Positions 6,333 through 10,607 of a stretch of DNA of 10,607 bases are shown here, one piece after another. The notes beneath the pieces are model-generated. The model had not been told where the DNA came from. It did not search any database and saw nothing but the letters and a program-made list of their open reading frames with translations. The stretch lies in assembly GCA_030833145.1 (NCBI GenBank), contig JAURHT010000069.1, positions 1 to 10,607 of the forward strand, written 5' to 3'. Each line of letters begins with the position of its first letter. Position 1 is the stretch's first letter. The translations under genes and the position numbers were made by a program. Source of the DNA: Aquirufa sp. GTDB taxonomy: Bacteria > Bacteroidota > Bacteroidia > Cytophagales > Spirosomataceae.

Positions 6333-7370
6333 TTAGTTCAATGGGATAGATACTTCTAAAGACATACCTGCGCGAAGCATAGATTTGTACTTAGCTAGAT
6401 CCGAAATTTCAATTTTAACGGGAATACGTTGGGTTACTTTTACGAAGTTACCTGATGAATTATCCGGAGGTAAAAGGGATGTTTTAGCCCCAGTTGATTC
6501 AGAAATAGAAACGATTTTACCTTTGATTTTCTCTTTAGGGAAAGCGTCAATGGTTAACTCAGCCACCATTCCAGCATGTAATTTTTGAACTTGTGTTTCC
6601 TTAAAGTTAGCCACTACCCAAAACGTATTATTATCTACAATCGTCATTAAGGGTTGTGAAACCTGGATAAATTGACCTGGTTCTATGGATTTCTTTCCGA
6701 TTCTGCCTGAAACAGGTGCTGAAATGGTATAGTAGTTTAATTTCAATTTTTGTTGTGCAATCTTCACCTCTTTATTTTTTACTAAGTTCTCCGCACGCTT
6801 AACCGCAGATTCTTGGATAGCTAATTTTGACTTAGTACTATTTAACTCATCAATCGACCCAAAATACTTGATGTTAGCTAACTCTAGTTGATCTTTCGAA
6901 TCTACCCATTGTTGGTGTGTTATCGCCTTCGCCTTTTCTAATTCACTATTGCGATTCAAATCTCTTTCCGCCTTGTTTTTTAGGTATTCAGCCGTTTTTA
7001 CTTGCGCTTGTTGCGCTTGAATGGCTTTTTGAAGGCTAGTCAAATTAGCTTTCGCAGCAGTCACATCGATTTTTGCTTGATCTAAATCTACTTCCATTTC
7101 AGATAAGGCTAGTTTTGCCTCTTCATTATCGATTTCTACTAATACGGTACCCGCTTTCACCATTTCATAATCATGAACGCTTACCGATTTCACAAAACCA
7201 GCTACGCGAGGTAATACAGGAACAAAATAGGTCTCTATTTGTGCATTGTCTGTGTCTTCGTGCGTGGTCGCGTATCGGTATTTACTGATTCCATAATAGC
7301 CTCCTAAAAGGACTACAATGGCTAGAATGATTTTAGGTAAATTCTTTTTGGGTTTCTGCGTATCTGTCAT
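6333..7370 (-). CDS. emrA: EmrA-like membrane-fusion (adaptor) protein of the HlyD family
   Basis: Periplasmic adaptor joining the inner-membrane transporter to the outer-membrane channel. The ATG at 7370 is chosen over the in-frame GTG at 7388 because the GTG overlaps the promoter -7 element. The 345 residues run in the expected order: a short cytoplasmic tail, one membrane anchor (about 11-30), a first barrel/lipoyl half with DTDNAQIETYFVPVLPRVAG (39-58) and GTVLVEID, a long alpha-helical hairpin (about 84-205, coiled-coil-like, rich in A, K, Q and E), the second lipoyl half with ISAPVSGRIGKKSIEPGQ, and a beta-barrel. LPPDNSSGNFVKVTQRIPV (300-318) is the EmrA-type signature. It is the first gene of the pump operon and is divergent from marR across a shared operator. 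Confidence 0.95.
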   Translation of the reverse strand: MTDTQKPKKNLPKIILAIVVLLGGYYGISKYRYATTHEDTDNAQIETYFVPVLPRVAGFVKSVSVHDYEMVKAGTVLVEIDNEEAKLALSEMEVDLDQAKIDVTAAKANLTSLQKAIQAQQAQVKTAEYLKNKAERDLNRNSELEKAKAITHQQWVDSKDQLELANIKYFGSIDELNSTKSKLAIQESAVKRAENLVKNKEVKIAQQKLKLNYYTISAPVSGRIGKKSIEPGQFIQVSQPLMTIVDNNTFWVVANFKETQVQKLHAGMVAELTIDAFPKEKIKGKIVSISESTGAKTSLLPPDNSSGNFVKVTQRIPVKIEISDLAKYKSMLRAGMSLEVSIPLN

Positions 7371-7387
7371 AAGAATGTATTTGATCA

Positions 7388-7417
7388 CAAAGCTAGCTTA
7401 TTTTTCAATAAAGTCAA
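7388..7417 (-). promoter_or_regulatory. Promoter of the emrAB-tolC operon
   Basis: On the minus strand a TTG (7417-7415) stands 19 nt before TAGCTTTG (7395-7388), a full match to the Bacteroidota pattern TTG-N19-TAnnTTTG. Transcription would start near 7382, about 12 nt before the ATG at 7370. The -33 TTG is part of the left arm of the inverted repeat at 7412-7428. Confidence 0.75.
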
Positions 7418-7433
7418 TTTGGTTGACTAAATT
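7407..7433. promoter_or_regulatory. Inverted repeat, probable MarR operator
   Basis: The core AGTCAA (7412-7417), spacer TTTGG, TTGACT (7423-7428) is a perfect 6-bp dyad. Extending outward, AATAA on the left and AAATT on the right keep ATT/AAT symmetry, so 9 of 11 arm positions match over 27 bp. The size and placement suit a winged-helix dimer. It covers the -33 TTG of the efflux promoter on one strand and that of marR on the other, so a bound dimer would block both. Confidence 0.7.
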
Positions 7434-7449
7434 TCTTGTATTAAGTTTG
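7418..7449 (+). promoter_or_regulatory. marR promoter
   Basis: TTTG at 7418-7421 (TTG at 7419-7421) lies 20 nt before TAAGTTTG (7442-7449), which matches TAnnTTTG exactly. The -7 element ends only 4 nt before the ATG at 7454, so the transcript would have almost no leader. The -33 element sits in the spacer of the inverted repeat, which points to autoregulation. Confidence 0.65.
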
Positions 7450-7453
7450 TGTT

Positions 7454-7945
7454 ATGAATGAACACCGCGAGGAATCAGAATTATTTTTGAGTCGACTATT
7501 TGCGAAGTCTTACCGTGTTATCAAGTCGTTGAACGCCCACTATTTGGCAGAAATGGGGTATCATGACTTTAAAATTGGTCATATCATGGTGATGATGAAT
7601 CTGAAAGAGGAGGGGATAACGGCTGCGGAGATTTCTAAGAAAGTACATGTTTCGAAACAAGCGATTAGCAAATTAGTGCATGAATTAGCGGAGAAAGGCT
7701 TTTTGATGAATCTCAAACACCCGGAGGATTTACGAGCAACTTTAATTCAAACTACGCTAGCCGGTGAGCAATTTTTAGCGGCATTAAATGATTGCCGAAT
7801 TAAGGTAGATAAAGAATTATCACAAGTGATAGGGACCGATAAATTAGATCAAATCAGGTCAGCCATGGAATCTATGTTACTTCATTATGAGTCCAAAGCT
7901 TATTTAGATTCAGAAAGTGAATCTTTTGCGAACTCGAAGCTCTAG
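7454..7945 (+). CDS. MarR-family transcriptional regulator
   Basis: Winged-helix dimeric repressor of 163 residues. The DNA-binding core is clear: GITAAEISKKVHVSKQAISKLVHELAEKGF (about 54-83) forms the helix-turn-helix, and the wing NLKHPEDLRATLIQTT (86-101) has the conserved D92 and R94. Flanking helices at both ends (about 5-35 and 105-150) would form the dimer interface. It is divergent from the emrAB-tolC operon and shares with it a dyad that overlaps both promoters, so it most likely represses the pump and itself until a ligand releases it; this is inferred from layout, and activation cannot be ruled out. Its TAG and that of the convergent helicase gene interlock in a single CTAG. The only upstream in-frame ATG is at 7454, very close to the predicted transcript start. 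Confidence 0.92.
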   Translation: MNEHREESELFLSRLFAKSYRVIKSLNAHYLAEMGYHDFKIGHIMVMMNLKEEGITAAEISKKVHVSKQAISKLVHELAEKGFLMNLKHPEDLRATLIQTTLAGEQFLAALNDCRIKVDKELSQVIGTDKLDQIRSAMESMLLHYESKAYLDSESESFANSKL

Positions 7946-9372
7946 AAAAAGCGTTCGTGAAAATTAACCAAAAAAATCTCGTGACTGGCTCGAGTAATTG
8001 CTGTATATAACCAACGCAGGTATTCGGCGTCTATTTGATCTTCCTTCAGATAGCCTTGGTCTACAAAAACGGCCGACCATTGTCCACCCTGTGATTTATG
8101 AACGGTTAAGGCGTAAGCAAATTTTACTTGCAAGGCATTCAAATAGGGATCTTTACGAATGGCCTCGGTGCGTTCCTTTTTCTTAGGAATATGGGCATAA
8201 TCCTCACAAACAGAATCATATAGCTTTTTGTTTGCCTCTCTTCCTAGTGCAGATTCCGTGGAATGCAAGGTCTCTAATAAGATTTTAGCCTCAATGGGCG
8301 GATGGTCTTCATAGTCACAAAGTCGCAAAGAAACATCTAGGAACCGCTGTCCATGCATTTCTTCTTCTCTTTTGATCTTCATGATCTCCACAAAATCCCC
8401 ATTTGCTAAAAATCCTGCAGGAGAATCCTCATCAAGCCAATGGTAATTATTGCGAACGATCATGAGCAAATCACCACTTGATATCTCATCTTCTTGGTAC
8501 AGAATCGTTCTTCTGACGAATTCATTCAGCTGAACGGCACTCTTGTTTGAGCGGGTCAGTAAAATTGTTTCTTCTTTCCCAAACTTCTTGTAAGCGTAGT
8601 GCATCCCATCCTCCATCTTTTCTCCCGTCATCCGGAAGATATCTTTGAAGGATTTGGTATTGAATTGAATGGCTGTCGAATTCGCTAAGAGCAATTGCCT
8701 TAAAGCGGTCGCATTGTATAAAATACCGGAATCCAGATCTTGTCGCATGACATCAATTAACTCATGATCCAGCACTTCCATATGAAATTCGGAGGAGATA
8801 TAATCTCTAGAAAGAGCAGGTGAGAGGCTTTTTCCGACAGGTGGTAATTGAGCTGTATCCCCCACGAAGATTAATTTATTGCCCGTATGCCCATTCTCTG
8901 GATTCGTAAATACGTATTCGATTAAATCAGTTAATAAGCTATTGGTGCCAAAATCTGATTCATCTGTAATCATCGACGCCTCATCCACGATAAATACCGT
9001 ATTTGTGGCATAATTATTCATTCGCTGAAAACTCAAAGCCCCAGAATGCGGATTACTTACCTGACGATAGATCTTTTTGTGAATGGTGCTCGCTTTTTTC
9101 TTGGCATAATTAGCCATCACTTTGGCAGCACGGCCAGTAGGGGCCATTAATTGGGTTTTATAGCCAAAGGCAGGCAAGATTTTAATTAAGGTCGAAATGA
9201 CAGTGGTCTTTCCTGTACCGGCATAGCCTTTGATAATGAAGGTCAAAGGAGCCCATTCATCTTTATTGAGCACAAAAGTACTTAGCTTTTGGAACAAGGA
9301 CGCCTGAGATGGCGTAGGTTCAAAAGGGAACTTTTGGTGCAATAAAAAACTGGGACTTTTATCGGTGGACAT
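7942..9372 (-). CDS. ATP-dependent superfamily 1 DNA helicase, RecD/Pif1-like
   Basis: Probably unwinds DNA using ATP in the cytoplasm. All main superfamily 1 motifs are visible in the 476 residues: motif I (Walker A) GYAGTGKTT at 49-57, motif Ia with MAPTGRAAKVM (76-86), motif II VFIVDEAS (126-133), motif III FVGDTAQLPPVG (169-180), motif V with ALTVHKSQGGQW (421-432) and motif VI YTAITRA (456-462). The HKSQG and YTAITRA blocks belong to the UvrD_C_2 part found in RecD-like enzymes. It is smaller than RecD2 (over 700 residues) and lacks its N-terminal extension, matching the compact AAA/RecD-like helicases common in Bacteroidota. It follows the pabC-like gene by 8 nt and is probably the operon's last gene. 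The precise role (repair, R-loop or replication-related) is not evident. Confidence 0.92.
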   Translation of the reverse strand: MSTDKSPSFLLHQKFPFEPTPSQASLFQKLSTFVLNKDEWAPLTFIIKGYAGTGKTTVISTLIKILPAFGYKTQLMAPTGRAAKVMANYAKKKASTIHKKIYRQVSNPHSGALSFQRMNNYATNTVFIVDEASMITDESDFGTNSLLTDLIEYVFTNPENGHTGNKLIFVGDTAQLPPVGKSLSPALSRDYISSEFHMEVLDHELIDVMRQDLDSGILYNATALRQLLLANSTAIQFNTKSFKDIFRMTGEKMEDGMHYAYKKFGKEETILLTRSNKSAVQLNEFVRRTILYQEDEISSGDLLMIVRNNYHWLDEDSPAGFLANGDFVEIMKIKREEEMHGQRFLDVSLRLCDYEDHPPIEAKILLETLHSTESALGREANKKLYDSVCEDYAHIPKKKERTEAIRKDPYLNALQVKFAYALTVHKSQGGQWSAVFVDQGYLKEDQIDAEYLRWLYTAITRASHEIFLVNFHERFF

Positions 9373-9380
9373 AGATCAAT

Positions 9381-9980
9381 TTACAAAATAGATTCGGCTA
9401 CCGAAAGGGAATTTTCCAGCGAAAGTGGTCGAAAAACGTTAATTAAACAAACGCGTTCATAGGAGGCTAATTCCTCAACAAAAATATCAGTTTCTTCAAT
9501 TTCTTCCTCAATAATCAATCGTGCTCTTGTTGTTCCCCAATGCAAAGGATCTTCCGGCGTATACCAAATCCCCTCTTTCAAAAATGCTAAATTCGCCATA
9601 CTGCAATCTTGCACCTTTCCATCTTTCACAAAAATCACCTCATCTGCTTCTGGGTGAGCCTCTAAAAAGGTTTGGAAAAAACCTCTCTCGCTCCATTTAA
9701 AGCCATAATCGATTTCTCCTGTATCCACGAAAGCGAATCGTTTAATCTCCTTTTTAGTATAAGGAAGAATTTCTATGGTTTCAGGATCTTCTCGGTACGT
9801 GATACGAAGTCGATGTGTCCCCTCTGTAGGTAATGTCTGTTCTGAGACAAGTTCTTCTACATCAAAGGGTTCCCAATCAGGGAAAAACTGGTCGAAAGTC
9901 TCATTTACCCGCATCTGGTGGAAATCCAGATGTTGCGCTTTTCCGTCTTGAATGCAAATGGTTTCGAGGAAGGAGAACAT
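9381..9980 (-). CDS. pabC: Aminotransferase class IV protein, probable 4-amino-4-deoxychorismate lyase
   Basis: PLP enzyme expected to split 4-amino-4-deoxychorismate into 4-aminobenzoate and pyruvate, the last step of pABA formation for folate. The likely PLP lysine is K95 in DYGFKWSERG. The C-terminal half carries DEVIFVKDGKVQDCSMANLAF and the phosphate-binding GTTRARLI, both typical of fold-type IV enzymes. At 199 residues it is well below the 270-280 of E. coli PabC or IlvE; the N-terminal small domain is abbreviated, a form often seen beside pabB in Bacteroidota. The usual E(T/S)xxxN appears as DCSMAN, with D in place of E. The gene starts 1 nt after the pabB stop, which supports the pABA assignment over a branched-chain or D-amino-acid transaminase. 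Confidence 0.82.
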   Translation of the reverse strand: MFSFLETICIQDGKAQHLDFHQMRVNETFDQFFPDWEPFDVEELVSEQTLPTEGTHRLRITYREDPETIEILPYTKKEIKRFAFVDTGEIDYGFKWSERGFFQTFLEAHPEADEVIFVKDGKVQDCSMANLAFLKEGIWYTPEDPLHWGTTRARLIIEEEIEETDIFVEELASYERVCLINVFRPLSLENSLSVAESIL

Positions 9981-9981
9981 A

Positions 9982-10488
9982 TTAGAAGGGGAGATATACT
10001 TTTTGGATTAATTCGTCGTATTCTTTTTTAACATCTGAGAAAACGGTGATGCCGCCGCCACTTTTAAAAACGAGTCCCTTTGATTGTTTTTCGATAAATC
10101 GAATCATCACGCCGGAATTGAATGATTTTCCATCAAATTTACCCATAATTCCGGTATAAAATCCGCGGTCATATTGTTCAGACTCTTTAATGAGTTGCAT
10201 TGTCGCTTTTTTAGGTGCTCCGGTAATGGAACCTGCTGGTAATAATTCAAGTAGGATCGATCCGTATTTTCCCACTAATTCGGGTACTAATTTACCAGTA
10301 ATTTTGGAGGACATCTGCCAAAGTTCCCCCGAATTTGTCTTAACCTTGTCTATATACTGGTATTTTTCTACGCGAATCGGAAAAGCTACTTTACTTAAAT
10401 CATTTCGAATTAAATCTACGATGGTGGCATGCTCCGCCTTTTCTTTAGGATTATTTTGTAAGTCAGATGCAGAAGTTTTTTCACTTAC
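9982..10488 (-). CDS. pabB: Aminodeoxychorismate synthase component I, C-terminal part
   Basis: Chorismate-binding enzyme that, with a glutamine amidotransferase, converts chorismate to 4-amino-4-deoxychorismate. Only about the last 168 residues are present. The frame is open well beyond the ATG at 10314: reading from about 10488 gives EKTSASDLQNNPKEKAEH, then IVDLIRNDLSKV and KTNSGELWQMSSKITGKL. It continues with PAGSITGAPKKATMQ, RGFYTGIMG, NSGVMIRFIE and SGGGITVFSD, which are the ordered motifs of the C-terminal chorismate-binding domain. The Mg-binding E of the KAEH/IVDLIRND region is kept; the PIKGT-type region with the catalytic lysine would lie just beyond the junction and cannot be seen. 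Upstream of about 10489 homology ends and stop codons appear, so the truncation is probably due to a chimeric contig end, not decay. TrpE is less likely, given the pabC neighbour. Confidence 0.9.
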   Translation of the reverse strand, partial: VSEKTSASDLQNNPKEKAEHATIVDLIRNDLSKVAFPIRVEKYQYIDKVKTNSGELWQMSSKITGKLVPELVGKYGSILLELLPAGSITGAPKKATMQLIKESEQYDRGFYTGIMGKFDGKSFNSGVMIRFIEKQSKGLVFKSGGGITVFSDVKKEYDELIQKVYLPF

Positions 10489-10607
10489 TTCACCTCGATG
10501 TCAGGAATGATGCCGGACGGTTTAAACACAACACGGTAGCGGTACACGCTGGCTGGCGCATTCTCCAGTTGCTCAACAAAGAAGGTCACGTTGTCGGACA
10601 GGCCGAG
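10485..10607 (-). CDS. Unidentified gene 3' end on GC-rich sequence of probable foreign origin
   Basis: In a frame different from pabB, the minus strand is open from the window edge and ends at TAA (10487-10485). It encodes 40 residues, including SDNVTFFVEQLENAPAS and VYRYRVVFKPSGIIPDIEVK. Codons are GC-ending (CTG, GGC, GTG, ACC, AAC, CGC), unlike every other gene here. By hand count the 107 bases from 10501 to the end are about 55% G+C. I do not recognise the protein. The stretch may come from another genome joined during assembly; a real insertion or rearrangement into pabB is less likely but not excluded. Confidence 0.5.
   Translation of the reverse strand, partial: LGLSDNVTFFVEQLENAPASVYRYRVVFKPSGIIPDIEVK

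Noticed and set aside
7371..7388. GTG at 7388 as the start of the EmrA-like protein
   Set aside because: It coincides with the last base of a consensus -7 element, so it would not be in the transcript; the ATG at 7370 fits better.
7942..9372. The helicase as part of a defence system
   Set aside because: Its neighbours are folate-pathway genes and a MarR-regulated pump, with no nuclease, toxin or other defence partner in the window.
9982..10314. A complete 110-residue protein starting at the ATG at 10314
   Set aside because: Conserved chorismate-binding motifs continue in the same frame upstream of this ATG, so it is an internal methionine of pabB.

Overview
The window looks like a stretch of a low- to mid-GC Bacteroidota chromosome, most likely from the Cytophagales. 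Promoters have the Bacteroidota form (TTG about 19-20 nt upstream of TAnnTTTG), Shine-Dalgarno sequences are absent, the tmRNA tag ends in YAMAA as in Cytophaga, and the protein families are typical of the phylum. Both ends of the window cut genes. The right end also changes abruptly in composition, so the window may be a whole draft contig.

Left part (1-3453): the 3' end of a Xaa-Pro aminopeptidase runs to 1245. A bidirectional terminator separates it from ssrA (tmRNA), which lies on the minus strand at 1300-1668 and encodes the tag GNTSYAMAA. Next on the minus strand is an Lrp/AsnC-family regulator whose last 14 residues are displaced into another frame by an apparent one-base loss in a T run. 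It is divergent from ald (alanine dehydrogenase), a pairing that suggests local control of alanine catabolism. The 204-bp intergenic region holds candidate operator repeats, a candidate ald promoter and a terminator-like hairpin 13 nt before the ald start codon.

Middle part (3448-7945): a compact minus-strand operon encodes a tripartite drug efflux pump in the order EmrA-like adaptor, EmrB-like DHA2 major facilitator transporter, TolC-like outer-membrane channel, with 4-nt gaps between genes. A MarR-family regulator is divergent. The 83-bp gap between the adaptor and marR carries two face-to-face Bacteroidota promoters whose -33 elements lie inside one inverted repeat (AGTCAA-N5-TTGACT). This is a ready explanation for joint repression of pump and regulator by MarR.

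Right part (7942-10607): a minus-strand operon reads pabB (3' part), pabC-like aminotransferase class IV, then a RecD/Pif1-like superfamily 1 helicase, with gaps of 1 and 8 nt. The two Pab proteins would convert chorismate to 4-aminobenzoate for folate. At about 10485-10490 pabB homology stops and about 120 bp of GC-richer sequence with a different reading frame and codon usage begins, most simply explained as a chimeric contig end.

I see no mobile element, CRISPR array or clearly new defence or metabolic system. The points most worth checking are the lrp frameshift, the ald leader hairpin, the shared efflux operator and the right-hand junction.
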